Below are positions 45,779 to 56,668 of a stretch of DNA of 64,000 bases, piece by piece. The stretch is taken from positions 1 through 64,000 of the forward strand of contig CASFGA010000003.1 in the NCBI GenBank assembly GCA_949294185.1, written 5' to 3'. A model generated the notes under the pieces. The model was not told the DNA's origin, searched no databases, and saw only the letters and a program-made list of their open reading frames with translations. Within the stretch, counting starts at the first letter, position 1; every line of letters starts with the position of its first letter. Position numbers and translations under genes: made by a program. Origin of the DNA: an uncultured Bacteroides sp. GTDB lineage: Bacteria; Bacteroidota; Bacteroidia; Bacteroidales; Bacteroidaceae.

Positions 45779-46492
45779 TTAATGAAGGCAATTTTTATAT
45801 TCTTCAATCGTTTTCTTCAAGCCTAAATAAAGCGCGTCACAAATCAAAGCGTGACCGATGGACACTTCATCTACCCACGGAATATTCTCATGAAAATATT
45901 TCAAGTTCACAAGACTCAGATCATGACCGGCATTCAGCCCCAACCCTAATTTGCGGACAACCTTGGCCGCTTCGACAAACGGCTTTACCGCCATCTCAGG
46001 ACTGTTCGGATAAAGCGACGCATACGGTTCGGTATAAAGCTCCACCCTGTCGGCCCCTGTCTTCGCCGCATATTCAATCATCTCAATGTCCGTTCCGACA
46101 AAGATAGAGGTACGGATGCCTGCCTCATCAAAGGTATCCATCAGTTCGGTAAGGAACGAGAGATTCTCTTTCGTATTCCATCCCGCATTGGAAGTTATCT
46201 GATCAGGCGCATCGGGAACAAGCGTTACCTGATGGGGCTTCACCCTTAACACAAGATCGACAAATTCTTTCGACGGATATCCTTCGATATTGAACTCTGT
46301 CTTTACCAACGGACGGAGAGCATACACATCAGCATAACGGATATGACGTTCGTCCGGACGCGGATGAACCGTAATGCCTTCGGCACCAAAAGCCTCGCAA
46401 TCCATGGCAACTTTCGTCACATCCGGGTTATTCCCTCCCCGCGCATTGCGCAAGGTTGCAACCTTGTTTATATTAACACTTAATTTAGTCAT
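45779..46492 (-). CDS. pdxJ: Pyridoxine 5'-phosphate synthase
   Basis: This 237-residue TIM-barrel enzyme starts [26 protein letters not shown], which is diagnostic. [18 protein letters not shown] and [15 protein letters not shown] follow. It makes pyridoxine phosphate from deoxyxylulose 5-phosphate and aminoacetone phosphate. It is the first gene of a seven-gene operon with exbBD, tonB, the DJ-1 gene, ispD and recG. Confidence 0.96.
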   Translation of the reverse strand: MTKLSVNINKVATLRNARGGNNPDVTKVAMDCEAFGAEGITVHPRPDERHIRYADVYALRPLVKTEFNIEGYPSKEFVDLVLRVKPHQVTLVPDAPDQITSNAGWNTKENLSFLTELMDTFDEAGIRTSIFVGTDIEMIEYAAKTGADRVELYTEPYASLYPNSPEMAVKPFVEAAKVVRKLGLGLNAGHDLSLVNLKYFHENIPWVDEVSIGHALICDALYLGLKKTIEEYKNCLH

Positions 46493-46512
46493 ACTAATTT
46501 ATAGGTTTTTGT

Positions 46513-46520
46513 TATCTTTG
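46513..46520 (+). promoter_or_regulatory. -7 element of nadK
   Basis: TATCTTTG matches the consensus. It lies left of the pdxJ -7 element, so the two promoters cross each other. Confidence 0.6.
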
Positions 46521-46533
46521 CGTCAACAAAGCG

Positions 46534-46541
46534 CAAAGTTA
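46534..46541 (-). promoter_or_regulatory. -7 element of the pdxJ operon
   Basis: The minus strand reads TAACTTTG. The predicted start falls near 46528, a few bases from the nadK start on the other strand. Confidence 0.6.
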
Positions 46542-46598
46542 GCAGGTTTTGGAGAAACTTGGTACGAAATCTTTAAAAAGATGATAAAATAAAGTTCT

Positions 46599-47483
46599 AT
46601 GCAAAAAAACATGAGATTCGCCCTCTTTGGAAACACTTATCAGGAGCATAAGTCGGCACATGTAGCCCATCTGCTGGACATATTGCGGGAGAAAGGAGCC
46701 GAAATATGCATCAGCAGTGAATTTTACGACTTTCTGCGCCATCATACGTATGCCGACCTGAAAGGGCTTGACCTGTTTGAGGGTAACAGTTTCACCGCAG
46801 ATATGGCATTAAGCATCGGAGGAGACGGAACTTTCCTGAAGGCGGCCAGCCGGGTCGGAAAAAAGGAAATCCCGATATTGGGCATCAACACGGGACGGCT
46901 GGGCTTTCTGGCCGACATTTCGCCAGACCAGATGGAAGAGACATTCGACGAAATTTACAACGGAACGTACCGGGTCGAGCCCAGACGCGTATTAAAGCTG
47001 ACCTGCAACGGGCATGTGCTGAAAGGATATCCATACGGTCTGAACGAAATCGCGGTTCTGAAGCGAGACAGTTCCTCGATGATTACAATCCGTGCCGCGA
47101 TAAACGGAGAGTCGCTGAACGTATACCAGGCAGACGGTCTGGTAATATCCACCCCCACCGGCTCAACAGGCTATTCGCTCAGCGTAGGCGGCCCTATTCT
47201 GGTGCCTCAAAGCGGAACGATCAGCCTTACGGCCGTAGCCCCACACAGTCTTAATGTCCGTCCGATAGTGATACGCGACGACTGGGAGATTACTCTCGAT
47301 GTGGAAAGCCGGAGCCACAATTTTCTGATAGCCATCGACGGACGGAGCGAAACATGTCGCGAAGGCATCCAGCTCACCATCCGACGGGCAAACTATCAGG
47401 TTCATATCGTGAAACGATGCAGGCATTCGTTTTTCAACACACTGCGTGAAAAGATGATGTGGGGAATGGACAACCGGAATTGA
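46599..47483 (+). CDS. nadK: NAD kinase
   Basis: This protein has 294 residues. A second ATG at 46611 (MRFALFGN) is also plausible. The diagnostic motifs are [13 protein letters not shown] (about 72-84), [13 protein letters not shown] and [15 protein letters not shown]. It phosphorylates NAD to NADP. It diverges from pdxJ with overlapping promoters. NadD, which acts earlier in the same pathway, is encoded at 37.9 kb. Confidence 0.96.
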   Translation: MQKNMRFALFGNTYQEHKSAHVAHLLDILREKGAEICISSEFYDFLRHHTYADLKGLDLFEGNSFTADMALSIGGDGTFLKAASRVGKKEIPILGINTGRLGFLADISPDQMEETFDEIYNGTYRVEPRRVLKLTCNGHVLKGYPYGLNEIAVLKRDSSSMITIRAAINGESLNVYQADGLVISTPTGSTGYSLSVGGPILVPQSGTISLTAVAPHSLNVRPIVIRDDWEITLDVESRSHNFLIAIDGRSETCREGIQLTIRRANYQVHIVKRCRHSFFNTLREKMMWGMDNRN

Positions 47484-47681
47484 AGTTGCGCATCTTTTTT
47501 TCATGCTGTCCAGAAAAGGATTCCGACCGAAGAAAAAACTTTTTCTGACACTATCCGGCTGATGTCTGGCGGCACGAAACGAATCCAAGACAAGACACAC
47601 CCGAAAGGAAAGCGCGCACACCGCAGGCCTCAGCAGGGACAAACAGGATTCAAAACCGCAAAAAAATATTTATCCCATTAT

Positions 47682-47712
47682 TTTGCCATACACTATATTA
47701 TTTATATCTTTG
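47682..47712 (+). promoter_or_regulatory. Promoter of the rimP-nusA-infB operon
   Basis: TTTG (47682-47685), 19 bases and TATCTTTG (47705-47712) match the Bacteroides consensus fully. The leader is about 60 bases. Confidence 0.85.
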
Positions 47713-47720
47713 CGTCCGAA

Positions 47721-47747
47721 ATGGATGAAAAGGTGGAGGGGCAGTAA
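47721..47747 (+). CDS. Possible 8-codon leader peptide before rimP
   Basis: ATG to TAA encodes MDEKVEGQ and begins about 5 bases after the likely transcription start. The stop codon lies in the loop of the hairpin at 47735-47755. It is too short to judge by composition and has no clear ribosome site. It is listed because of its placement. Confidence 0.35.
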   Translation: MDEKVEGQ

Positions 47748-47759
47748 GCTCCTTTTTTT
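47735..47759 (+). promoter_or_regulatory. Terminator-like hairpin (possible attenuator) in the rimP leader
   Basis: AGGGGC (47737-47742) pairs with GCTCCT (47748-47753), extended by two G-T pairs, with loop AGTAA and then a run of T to 47759. It lies between the promoter and the rimP ATG, so it could stop transcription early. Confidence 0.5.
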
Positions 47760-47777
47760 GTTCTTAACAGTTAATGC

Positions 47778-48245
47778 ATGATAGATAAAGACATTGTAAC
47801 CCGGATTGTAGGAGAATGGTTGGAAGACAAGGACTATTTTCTGGTAGATATTACGGTCAGCCCGGATGACAAGATCGTAGTCGAAATAGACCACGCCGAA
47901 GGAGTGTGGATTGATGACTGCGTAGAGCTGAGCCGCTATATCGAATCAAAATTGAACCGTGAAGAAGAAGATTATGAACTGGAAGTAGGCTCGGCAGGCA
48001 TCGGACAACCGTTCAAAGTGCTGAAGCAATACCTGATTCATGTCGGGAAAGATGTGGAAGTGATGACCAAAGACGGGAAAAAGTGGACAGGAATATTGGC
48101 AGATGCCAATGAGGAGAACTTCACTGTGACCGTTGAAGTGAAAGTCAAGCCCGAAGGTGCCAAACGCCCGAAGCTGATAGAGCAGAACATCACGTTTACT
48201 TATGATGAGATAAAATACACCAAATACTTAATTAGCTTTAAATAA
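47778..48245 (+). CDS. rimP: Ribosome maturation factor RimP
   Basis: This 155-residue protein has the two RimP domains. The N-terminal alpha/beta part contains WLEDKDYFLVDITVSPDDKIVVEIDHAEGVWIDDCVELSRYIES and the LEVGSAGIGQPF motif. The C-terminal SH3-like barrel begins at about 85. It is required for 30S assembly. It starts the rimP-nusA-infB operon, 2 bases before nusA. Confidence 0.94.
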   Translation: MIDKDIVTRIVGEWLEDKDYFLVDITVSPDDKIVVEIDHAEGVWIDDCVELSRYIESKLNREEEDYELEVGSAGIGQPFKVLKQYLIHVGKDVEVMTKDGKKWTGILADANEENFTVTVEVKVKPEGAKRPKLIEQNITFTYDEIKYTKYLISFK

Positions 48246-48247
48246 TC

Positions 48248-49504
48248 ATGGCGAAAAAAGAAGAAACGATCAGCTTGGTTGATACATTTTCGGAATTCAA
48301 AGAACTGAAGAATATAGACCGCACTACAATGGTGAGCGTATTGGAGGAGTCTTTCCGCAGCGTGATAGCCAAAATGTTCGGAACGGACGAGAACTATGAT
48401 GTCATTGTAAATCCCGACAAGGGGGACTTCGAGATATGGCGGAACCGTGAAGTAGTGGCCGATGACGAACTGACGAATCCCAACATGCAGATTTCACTTA
48501 CTGAAGCCCGTAAGATAGACGCTTCGTATGAAGTGGGAGAAGAAGTTACGGATGAAGTTATCTTTGAAAAATTCGGACGCCGCGCCATCCTCAATCTCCG
48601 ACAGACATTGGCGTCAAAAATTCTGGAGCTGGAAAAGGACAGCCTGTACAACAAATACATCGACAAGGTGGGAACCATCATCAGTGCCGAAGTATACCAG
48701 ACCTGGAAAAAGGAGATTCTGCTGCTTGATGACGAAGGCAACGAACTGTTGCTGCCTAAAACCGAACAGATACCGAGCGATTTCTACCGGAAGGGCGAGA
48801 CCGTGCGCGCAGTTGTGGCACGTGTGGAAAACAAGAACAACAACCCGAAAATTATCTTGAGCCGCACTTCGCCAGTATTCCTCCAGCGACTGTTCGAACA
48901 GGAAGTGCCCGAAATCAACGACGGCCTCATCACAATCCGCAAGATAGCCCGCATTCCGGGTGAGCGCGCCAAGATAGCCGTTGAATCATACGACGAGCGC
49001 ATCGATCCGGTAGGTGCATGCGTAGGAATGAAAGGATCACGTATTCACGGCATCGTACGCGAACTGCGGAACGAAAACATCGATGTCATCAATTACACAT
49101 CAAACATCCAGCTTTTCATCCAACGTGCGCTGAGTCCGGCCAAGATATCCTCCATCGTAATGCATGAGGAAGACAAGAAAGCCGAAGTCTACCTGAAACC
49201 GGAAGAAGTGTCGCTTGCCATCGGAAAGGGAGGTCTGAACATCAAGTTGGCAAGTATGCTGACCGAATATACCATTGATGTATACCGCGAACTGGGTGAA
49301 GGAGCTACAGACGAAGATATCTACCTGGACGAATTCAAGGACGAAATAGACGAATGGGTAATCAACGCCATAAAAAGTATCGGAATAGATACGGCCAAAG
49401 GCGTGCTGAACGCTCCGCGGGAAATGCTGGTGGAAAAAGCAGACTTGGAAGAGAATACAGTAGATGATGTATTGAGAATCCTGAAAGCCGAATTTGAAGA
49501 ATAA
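48248..49504 (+). CDS. nusA: Transcription termination/antitermination factor NusA
   Basis: This 418-residue protein has an N-terminal RNA-polymerase-binding domain (about 1-130), an S1 domain (about 135-200; GTIISAEVY, GETVRAVVARV) and two KH domains (GACVGMKGSRIHGIVREL at about 257-275; EVSLAIGKGGLNIKLA at about 320-335). A short acidic C-terminus without the long E. coli repeats closes it. It controls pausing and termination, so a hairpin in its own operon leader could be a feedback target. Confidence 0.96.
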   Translation: MAKKEETISLVDTFSEFKELKNIDRTTMVSVLEESFRSVIAKMFGTDENYDVIVNPDKGDFEIWRNREVVADDELTNPNMQISLTEARKIDASYEVGEEVTDEVIFEKFGRRAILNLRQTLASKILELEKDSLYNKYIDKVGTIISAEVYQTWKKEILLLDDEGNELLLPKTEQIPSDFYRKGETVRAVVARVENKNNNPKIILSRTSPVFLQRLFEQEVPEINDGLITIRKIARIPGERAKIAVESYDERIDPVGACVGMKGSRIHGIVRELRNENIDVINYTSNIQLFIQRALSPAKISSIVMHEEDKKAEVYLKPEEVSLAIGKGGLNIKLASMLTEYTIDVYRELGEGATDEDIYLDEFKDEIDEWVINAIKSIGIDTAKGVLNAPREMLVEKADLEENTVDDVLRILKAEFEE

Positions 49505-49573
49505 TCCCAAGCGATTGCGATTATCTTTCTCCGACTTTTTTCAATTCTCAATTTTAAAATTTTAATTCAGCCT

Positions 49574-52465
49574 ATGACGATCAGATTAAATAAAGTAACA
49601 AGAGACTTAAATGTAGGGATCACGACGGTAGTGGAATTTTTGCAGAAAAAAGGATACACCATTGAAGCCAATCCCAACACAAGAATTACAGACGAACAAT
49701 ACGCCATGCTCGTCAAAGAGTTCAGTAAAGACAAGGATTTGAAAATAAAGTCGGAGAAAATTTTTCAGGAACGGCAGAATAAAGGCCGGAACAAGACTTC
49801 TGTGTCTATAGAAGACCTGCATCCGGAAGCCAAAGAACCGGAAATGATAGAAACGGTAATACCGGAAGAAGCTCTTCCTAAATTCAAGCCTGTAGGGAAA
49901 ATTGATTTGGAGAATCTGAACAAAAAGCCCAAACAGGAAGAAAAAGAAGTACAACCGGCCGCAGAGTCTGAACAACCGGCACAGCCTGTCGCCGGCACAA
50001 ACGAACAGACCGTAACAGAAGAAGACATTCCCCAACCTGACACCACCAACAAAGAAGATTCAAGACCGACAGAAGCATTGTCCTCACAACCGATGGAAGA
50101 AGAAAAGAAAGAGACACCCCAAAATATGGAACCTGCCCAAGAAAAGGAAGAGGTTTTCAAGATTCGTTCCACAGAATTCAAATCAAAAATCAATGTAGTA
50201 GGCCAGATAGACCTGGCTGCATTAAACCAGTCCACTCGCCCGAGAAAGAAATCAAAGGAGGAGAGGAAAAAGGAACGTGAAGAAAAAGACAAACAGCGCC
50301 AGGAGCAGCGCAAGCAAATGAAAGATGCCATCATCAAGGAAATCCGCAAGACGGACGACAAGACGGACAAGACAGGCGGAGACGATACGGCAAGAAAGAA
50401 GAAACGTACCCGTATCGGCAAAGAAAGGATTGACATAAACAATCCTTCAGCCACTTCGGCAGGAAATGTCATGCGTGCGGAAAAGCAGGGCAAGAACTCC
50501 CAGACACAAGGCAGCGGCAAGCACGGCAAAGACCGCTTCAAGAAAGCTGTCATCAAGCAGGAGGTAAACGATGAGGATGTGGCAAAACAAATAAAGGAAA
50601 CTTTGGCACGCCTGACCAACAAGGGAAAGAACAAGGCTGCCAAATACCGCAAGGAGAAACGCGAATCAATCCAGAACCGCCAGATAGAACAGGAAGAACT
50701 GGAACAGGAAGAGAGCAAGACACTGAAACTGACTGAATTTGTAACAGCCAACGAACTGGCCAACATGATGAACATTTCTGTGACTCAAGTAATCTCTACC
50801 TGCATGAGCGTGGGAATCATGGTATCCATCAACCAACGTTTGGATGCTGAAACCATTAATCTTGTGGCTGAAGAATTCGGATTTAAGACAGAATATATAA
50901 GCGCAGATGTGGCCCAAGCCATCGAAGAAGAGGAGGATGCAGAAGAAGACCTGCAGCCGCGTGCTCCGATTGTGACCGTCATGGGGCATGTCGACCATGG
51001 CAAGACCTCTCTATTGGACTATATACGTAAGGCGAATGTAATTGCCGGTGAAGCCGGTGGCATTACCCAACATATCGGAGCATACAATGTGAAGTTGGAA
51101 GACGGACGCCGCATTACTTTTCTTGATACACCGGGACACGAGGCTTTCACGGCCATGCGTGCCCGTGGTGCTAAGGTTACGGATGTAGTCATCGTCATTG
51201 TGGCGGCAGACGACAATGTCATGCCACAGACAAAGGAAGCGCTCAACCACGCAATGGCGGCGGGCGTACCCATCGTATTTGCCATCAACAAGATAGACAA
51301 GCCGAACGCCAATCCAGACAAGATAAAGGAGGAACTGGCCAACATGAACTTCTTAGTCGAAGAATGGGGCGGGAAATACCAGTCGCAAGATATCTCGGCA
51401 AAGAAAGGAACAGGTGTAAAAGAACTGCTCGAAAAGGTCTTGTTAGAAGCGGAGATGTTGGATTTGAAAGCCAATCCCAACCGAAAGGCTACAGGTTCCA
51501 TCATAGAGTCCTCATTGGACAAAGGGCGCGGATATGTAGCTACGGTACTGATATCAAACGGAACACTGCATGTAGGAGACATCGTCTTGGCAGGTACATC
51601 TTATGGTAAGGTAAAAGCCATGTTCAATGAGCGCAACCAACGCATGAAAGAGGCGGGGCCGTCTGAACCGGTTCTGATTCTGGGGCTGAACGGCGCACCT
51701 GCCGCAGGAGATACTTTCCATGTGTTCGACACCGAACAGGAGGCACGAGAGATTGCCAACAAGCGCGAACAGCTCCAGCGTGAGCAGGGATTGCGTACAC
51801 AAAAGATGCTCACTTTGGACGAGGTGGGACGACGACTGGCACTGGGAGACTTCCACGAGCTGAACGTAATTGTAAAAGGCGATGTGGACGGCTCGGTGGA
51901 AGCATTAAGCGATTCGCTGATAAAGCTGTCTACCGAACAGATTCAGGTGAACGTTATCCACAAAGGTGTGGGGCAGATTTCCGAATCCGATGTCTCATTG
52001 GCAGCGGCTTCCGATGCCATCATCGTAGGCTTCCAAGTGCGGCCTTCAGGCAACGCTGCCCGTCTGGCCGAACAGGAAGGCGTTGACATTCGCAAATACT
52101 CCATCATCTACGATGCGATAGAGGAGGTGAAGGCGGCTATGGAGGGTATGCTCGCACCTACCGTCAAGGAACAAGTGACCGCCACAATAGAGGTGCGCGA
52201 AGTGTTCAACATCAGCAAGGTTGGAATGGTGGCCGGAGCGATGGTCAAGACAGGAAAGGTGAAGCGAACGGACAAGGCGCGCCTCATACGCGACGGCATC
52301 GTGATATTTACCGGAAACATCAATGCGCTGAAGCGCTTTAAGGATGATGTAAAGGAAGTGGGAGCGAACTTTGAGTGCGGTATCAGCCTGACAAACTGTA
52401 ATGACATCAAGGTAGGAGACATCATCGAGACTTACGAGGAGATTGAAGTGAAACAAAGTCTGTAA
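49574..52465 (+). CDS. infB: Translation initiation factor IF-2
   Basis: This 963-residue GTPase starts with an IF2_N motif ([25 protein letters not shown]). A long low-complexity, charged linker (about 70-385, rich in Lys/Glu/Pro) follows, then a second N-domain motif and the G domain with [25 protein letters not shown] and NKID (about 470-640). Domains II, III and IV close it. It delivers initiator tRNA to the 30S subunit. The charged linker produces a long meaningless open frame on the other strand. Confidence 0.97.
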   Translation: MTIRLNKVTRDLNVGITTVVEFLQKKGYTIEANPNTRITDEQYAMLVKEFSKDKDLKIKSEKIFQERQNKGRNKTSVSIEDLHPEAKEPEMIETVIPEEALPKFKPVGKIDLENLNKKPKQEEKEVQPAAESEQPAQPVAGTNEQTVTEEDIPQPDTTNKEDSRPTEALSSQPMEEEKKETPQNMEPAQEKEEVFKIRSTEFKSKINVVGQIDLAALNQSTRPRKKSKEERKKEREEKDKQRQEQRKQMKDAIIKEIRKTDDKTDKTGGDDTARKKKRTRIGKERIDINNPSATSAGNVMRAEKQGKNSQTQGSGKHGKDRFKKAVIKQEVNDEDVAKQIKETLARLTNKGKNKAAKYRKEKRESIQNRQIEQEELEQEESKTLKLTEFVTANELANMMNISVTQVISTCMSVGIMVSINQRLDAETINLVAEEFGFKTEYISADVAQAIEEEEDAEEDLQPRAPIVTVMGHVDHGKTSLLDYIRKANVIAGEAGGITQHIGAYNVKLEDGRRITFLDTPGHEAFTAMRARGAKVTDVVIVIVAADDNVMPQTKEALNHAMAAGVPIVFAINKIDKPNANPDKIKEELANMNFLVEEWGGKYQSQDISAKKGTGVKELLEKVLLEAEMLDLKANPNRKATGSIIESSLDKGRGYVATVLISNGTLHVGDIVLAGTSYGKVKAMFNERNQRMKEAGPSEPVLILGLNGAPAAGDTFHVFDTEQEAREIANKREQLQREQGLRTQKMLTLDEVGRRLALGDFHELNVIVKGDVDGSVEALSDSLIKLSTEQIQVNVIHKGVGQISESDVSLAAASDAIIVGFQVRPSGNAARLAEQEGVDIRKYSIIYDAIEEVKAAMEGMLAPTVKEQVTATIEVREVFNISKVGMVAGAMVKTGKVKRTDKARLIRDGIVIFTGNINALKRFKDDVKEVGANFECGISLTNCNDIKVGDIIETYEEIEVKQSL

Positions 52466-52490
52466 ATCTGCCGGAATTCGGAAATCGGGA

Positions 52491-52552
52491 ATCAGGAGTT
52501 GAAAACCACGGGGACATACAGACCCGCTTCAGTTCCCAGTTCCTGATTTTTC
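52491..52552 (+). terminator. Imperfect hairpin with T tail between infB and cvpA
   Basis: ATCAGGA (52491-52497) pairs with TCCTGAT (52541-52547), with inner pairs TGAA/TTCA and CGGG/CCCG, followed by TTTTT. It could cut transcription partly between infB and the cvpA-suf genes. Confidence 0.4.
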
Positions 52553-52558
52553 ACCACT

Positions 52559-53077
52559 ATGGAAACTCTTGATTGGATAATAACGGCCGTCATCGCCCTC
52601 GGGGCTGCAGTGGGATTCGCCAAAGGCTTCATCAGGCAGCTGGCATCAATCGGTGGTCTGATAGCAGGTCTTCTGTTGGCGCGGGCACTGTTCAGGTCTG
52701 TTGGTGAAAGACTTGCCGCAGAGACAGGTGCATCCGTCACGTTCTCTCAAATATTGGCCTTCATCATCATCTGGCTAATTGTACCGATCAGCCTTTCCCT
52801 ACTTGCTGAGATGCTTACCAGGGCTGCGGATGCTGTGCAGATGGGATGCGCCAACCGGTGGCTGGGAGCCGTATTGGGAAGCGTCAAGTATGCCGTGCTG
52901 CTAAGCATGGCTGTATGTTTCATCGAATTCATCGATACGGAAAACGACCTTATCCCCTCAACCAAAAAACGGGAATCGGCGTTATATTATCCGGTAAAAA
53001 GCCTTTCCGGCATCCTTATCCCGGCTATAAAGGACTTTACGAAACGACTAACAGATACCGATTATGCAAGAACCTAA
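52559..53077 (+). CDS. CvpA family membrane protein
   Basis: This 172-residue protein has four hydrophobic helices (about 5-25, 28-48, 62-85, 100-125). The CvpA pattern is [39 protein letters not shown]. The family is linked to colicin V production in E. coli and to envelope stress, but its biochemical role is unsettled. Its end overlaps the sufB start by 14 bases, tying it to the suf operon. Confidence 0.9.
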   Translation: METLDWIITAVIALGAAVGFAKGFIRQLASIGGLIAGLLLARALFRSVGERLAAETGASVTFSQILAFIIIWLIVPISLSLLAEMLTRAADAVQMGCANRWLGAVLGSVKYAVLLSMAVCFIEFIDTENDLIPSTKKRESALYYPVKSLSGILIPAIKDFTKRLTDTDYART

Positions 53078-54512
53078 CAAATATGTAAAAGAACTGACGC
53101 AGGAGAAGTACAAATACGGCTTCACCACGGATGTTCATACCGAAATCATAGAGAAAGGGCTGAACGAGGATGTAGTCCGGCTTATATCGGCCAAGAAAGG
53201 AGAGCCTGAATGGCTGCTCGAGTTCCGCCTGAAGGCATACCGACACTGGCTCACCATGGAAATGCCGACATGGGCTCATCTGGAAATTCCCGAGATAGAC
53301 TACCAAGCCATCTCTTATTATGCCGATCCTACCCGGAAAAAGGACGGGCCCAAAAGCCTGGACGAGGTGGACCCGGAGCTGCTCAAGACATTCAACAAGC
53401 TCGGCATCCCGCTCGAAGAACAGATGGCGCTGAGCGGAATGGCGGTCGACGCTGTGATGGACTCCGTTTCCGTCAAGACCACATTCAAGGAAAACCTCAT
53501 GGAGAAAGGCATCATCTTCTGTTCCATAAGTGAGGCCGTACGCGAGCATCCTGATCTGGTGAAAAAATACCTCGGCTCAGTGGTGGGATATCGCGACAAC
53601 TTCTTCGCCGCGCTCAATTCAGCCGTGTTCAGCGACGGCTCGTTCGTCTACATTCCGAAGGGGGTACGCTGTCCCATGGAGCTGTCAACCTACTTCCGCA
53701 TTAACGCCGCAAACACGGGACAGTTTGAGCGCACACTGATTGTGGCCGACGATGACAGCTACGTGTCTTATCTGGAAGGATGTACCGCCCCCATGCGCGA
53801 CGAGAACCAACTGCACGCAGCCATAGTCGAAATTGTAGTGCTCGACCGCGCGGAGGTGAAATACTCCACCGTACAGAACTGGTATCCGGGCGACGCCGAA
53901 GGCAAAGGAGGAGTATACAACTTCGTAACCAAGCGCGGAAACTGCAAAGGCACGGACAGCAAGCTGTCGTGGACTCAAGTGGAAACCGGCTCAGCCATCA
54001 CGTGGAAGTATCCGAGCTGCATCCTGAGCGGCGACGGTTCCAGTGCCGAATTTTATTCCGTGGCCGTCACCAACAACTACCAACAGGCGGATACAGGCAC
54101 AAAAATGATTCACTTAGGGCGAAACACTCGTTCCACCATAGTCAGCAAGGGAATTAGTGCCGGACAAAGCCAGAACTCATACCGTGGTCTGGTGCGTGTG
54201 GCCCAGAAAGCCGACAACGCACGAAACTACAGCCAGTGCGACTCTCTGCTACTGGGCAGCCGGTGCGGGGCGCACACATTCCCCTACATGGACATACACA
54301 ACGAGACGGCCATAGTAGAGCACGAGGCCACCACATCGAAGATTTCGGAAGACCAGGTGTTCTACTGCAACCAGCGGGGCATCTCCACTGAAGATGCGGT
54401 AGGACTGATCGTAAACGGATACGCGAAGGAAGTGCTCAACAAGCTGCCCATGGAATTCGCCGTGGAAGCCCAGAAGCTGCTGAGCGTCTCACTCGAGGGA
54501 AGTGTAGGATAA
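53064..54512 (+). CDS. sufB: Fe-S cluster assembly scaffold SufB
   Basis: This 482-residue protein is the central scaffold of the SUF system. It has a beta-helix core with [42 protein letters not shown] and [16 protein letters not shown]. The C-terminus has [18 protein letters not shown] and the conserved [23 protein letters not shown]. It works with SufC and SufD, encoded just downstream. Confidence 0.97.
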   Translation: MQEPNKYVKELTQEKYKYGFTTDVHTEIIEKGLNEDVVRLISAKKGEPEWLLEFRLKAYRHWLTMEMPTWAHLEIPEIDYQAISYYADPTRKKDGPKSLDEVDPELLKTFNKLGIPLEEQMALSGMAVDAVMDSVSVKTTFKENLMEKGIIFCSISEAVREHPDLVKKYLGSVVGYRDNFFAALNSAVFSDGSFVYIPKGVRCPMELSTYFRINAANTGQFERTLIVADDDSYVSYLEGCTAPMRDENQLHAAIVEIVVLDRAEVKYSTVQNWYPGDAEGKGGVYNFVTKRGNCKGTDSKLSWTQVETGSAITWKYPSCILSGDGSSAEFYSVAVTNNYQQADTGTKMIHLGRNTRSTIVSKGISAGQSQNSYRGLVRVAQKADNARNYSQCDSLLLGSRCGAHTFPYMDIHNETAIVEHEATTSKISEDQVFYCNQRGISTEDAVGLIVNGYAKEVLNKLPMEFAVEAQKLLSVSLEGSVG

Positions 54513-54535
54513 CAAACATTCTTAATCTTATCATC

Positions 54536-55288
54536 ATGTTAGAAATCAAAGACCTGCATGCCTGCATAAACGGCAAGGAGATATTAAAAGGCATCAACCT
54601 GAGTGTGAAGACAGGTGAGGTGCATGCCATCATGGGGCCGAACGGCTCCGGAAAAAGTACGCTAAGCAACGTTCTGGTAGGGCATCCCGCCTACGAGGTG
54701 ACCAAAGGCTCGGTAACGTTCGACGGGAAAGACCTCCTGGCTCTTTCACCCGAAGACCGAAGCCGCGAGGGGCTGTTCCTCTCGTTCCAGTATCCGGTGG
54801 AAATACCCGGTGTAAGCATGGTCAACTTCATGCGCGCTGCTGTAAACGAGCACCGAAAATACAAGGGGATGCCGGCACTGACGGCAAGCGAGTTTCTAAA
54901 GCTGATGCGTCAGAAGAGGGAAATCGTAGAGATGGACAGCAAACTGGCAAACCGCTCCGTAAACGAAGGGTTTTCCGGAGGAGAAAAGAAGCGCAACGAA
55001 ATCTTCCAGATGGCTATGCTCGAACCTAAGCTGAGCATACTCGACGAGACGGACTCCGGACTTGACATCGATGCCCTGCGCATCGTAGCCGAAGGGGTCA
55101 ACAAGCTGAAGACACCCGAAACAAGCTGCATCGTAATAACGCACTACCAACGTCTGCTCGACTACATCAAGCCTGACATCGTGCATGTGCTCTACAAGGG
55201 ACGCATCGTAAAAACAGCCGGACCGGAACTGGCCCTTGAACTCGAGGAAAAAGGATACGACTGGATCAAGAAAGAATTAGAAGAATAA
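54536..55288 (+). CDS. sufC: Fe-S cluster assembly ATPase SufC
   Basis: This 250-residue ABC-type ATPase has Walker [10 protein letters not shown] (about 37-45), signature [11 protein letters not shown] and Walker [17 protein letters not shown]. The H-loop ([11 protein letters not shown]) is present. It powers the SufBCD scaffold. It lies 23 bases after sufB and 1 base before sufD. Confidence 0.97.
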   Translation: MLEIKDLHACINGKEILKGINLSVKTGEVHAIMGPNGSGKSTLSNVLVGHPAYEVTKGSVTFDGKDLLALSPEDRSREGLFLSFQYPVEIPGVSMVNFMRAAVNEHRKYKGMPALTASEFLKLMRQKREIVEMDSKLANRSVNEGFSGGEKKRNEIFQMAMLEPKLSILDETDSGLDIDALRIVAEGVNKLKTPETSCIVITHYQRLLDYIKPDIVHVLYKGRIVKTAGPELALELEEKGYDWIKKELEE

Positions 55289-55289
55289 A

Positions 55290-56633
55290 ATGAAAGCGGA
55301 ACAACAATATATCGATCTCTTCACCCAATATGAGGCGATGATCTGCCGCCACAGTGCGGAAGTTCTCAATGCGCCGCGGGCGAAAGCCTTCGCCGACTTC
55401 CAACAGGCAGGCTTCCCTACCCGCAGGCAGGAGAAATACAGGTATACGGATGTCGGGAAATATTTCGCCCCCGACTACGGACTGAACCTGAACCGCCTGG
55501 TTTTTCCGGTAAATCCCTATGATGTGTTCAGATGCGATGTGCCGAACATGAGTACCGCCCTCTATTTTGTGGTGAACGACTCGTTCTACCAAAAGATACA
55601 GCCGGCCGCACCGCTACCCGAAGGGGTTCTCTTCGGAAGTCTGAAGGATATGGCGGAAAAATATCCAGAGCTGATAAGGAAATATTACGGACGGTTGGCC
55701 GACACCTCAAAGGATGCCGTCACCGCATTCAACACCATGTTCGCCCAAGACGGCGTGCTGATGTACATTCCCCGCAACACGGTGATGGAAAAACCCATCC
55801 AGTTAGTGAATATCCTACGGGCTGATGTCAACTTCATGGTGAACCGCCGCATCCTGATTATCGCGGAAGACGGAGCGCAGGCCAGACTGCTCGTATGCGA
55901 CCATGCGATGGACGATGTGAACTTCCTGTCCACACAGGTGATTGAAGTGTTTGCCGGAGCCGGAGCCTCACTCGACCTGTACGAACTGGAAGAAACGCAC
56001 AACAGCACCGTGCGCTTCAGCAACCTGTACGTAGACCAACAGGCGGACAGTAAAGTGCTGCTCAACGGGATGACCCTGCACAACGGCACCACCCGCAATA
56101 CCACCGAGGTCACGCTCTCGGGAAAAGGGGCGGAACTCAGCCTCTGCGGCATGGCCATCGCCGACAGGAACGAGCAGATAGACAATCATACTTTCATCGA
56201 CCACAAGGCACCCGGATGCACCAGCAACGAACTTTTCAAATACGTATTGGACGATCAAGCTATAGGAGCATTTGCCGGAAAGATTCTGGTACGTGAAGGG
56301 GCCCAACAGACCTCCGCCCGACAGACGAACCGCAACCTGTGCGCCACACGCGAGGCCCATATGTATACCCAACCCCAACTGGAAATCTATGCGGATGATG
56401 TGAAGTGCTCGCACGGCGCGACAGTAGGACAGTTGGACGAAGCTGCGCTGTTCTACATGCGTCAACGAGGCATCAGCCTGAAAGAGGCGCGTCTGCTGCT
56501 GATGTTCGCCTTCGTAAACGAAGTAATCGACAACATACAGATTGATGTACTGAAAGACCGCCTGCATCTGTTAGTGGAGAAACGCTTCAGAGGCGAGCTG
56601 AACAAATGTCAGGGATGCGCCATCTGCAAATGA
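55290..56633 (+). CDS. sufD: Fe-S cluster assembly protein SufD
   Basis: This 447-residue protein has the SufD beta-helix with the C-terminal QTSARQTNRNLCATREAHMYTQPQLEIYADDVKCSHGATVGQLDEAALFYMRQRGI, including the conserved CSHGAT. The last residues are CQGCAICK, a small cluster of three Cys that may be redox active or bind metal. It pairs with SufB on the scaffold. Confidence 0.96.
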   Translation: MKAEQQYIDLFTQYEAMICRHSAEVLNAPRAKAFADFQQAGFPTRRQEKYRYTDVGKYFAPDYGLNLNRLVFPVNPYDVFRCDVPNMSTALYFVVNDSFYQKIQPAAPLPEGVLFGSLKDMAEKYPELIRKYYGRLADTSKDAVTAFNTMFAQDGVLMYIPRNTVMEKPIQLVNILRADVNFMVNRRILIIAEDGAQARLLVCDHAMDDVNFLSTQVIEVFAGAGASLDLYELEETHNSTVRFSNLYVDQQADSKVLLNGMTLHNGTTRNTTEVTLSGKGAELSLCGMAIADRNEQIDNHTFIDHKAPGCTSNELFKYVLDDQAIGAFAGKILVREGAQQTSARQTNRNLCATREAHMYTQPQLEIYADDVKCSHGATVGQLDEAALFYMRQRGISLKEARLLLMFAFVNEVIDNIQIDVLKDRLHLLVEKRFRGELNKCQGCAICK

Positions 56634-56668
56634 CCGCCAACAGACTCATACTGATTTAATCAAAGACC

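Noticed and set aside
49765..50775. 336-residue Ser/Leu-rich frame antisense to infB
   Set aside because: It mirrors the Lys/Glu-rich linker of IF-2. Such low-complexity antisense frames are expected there.
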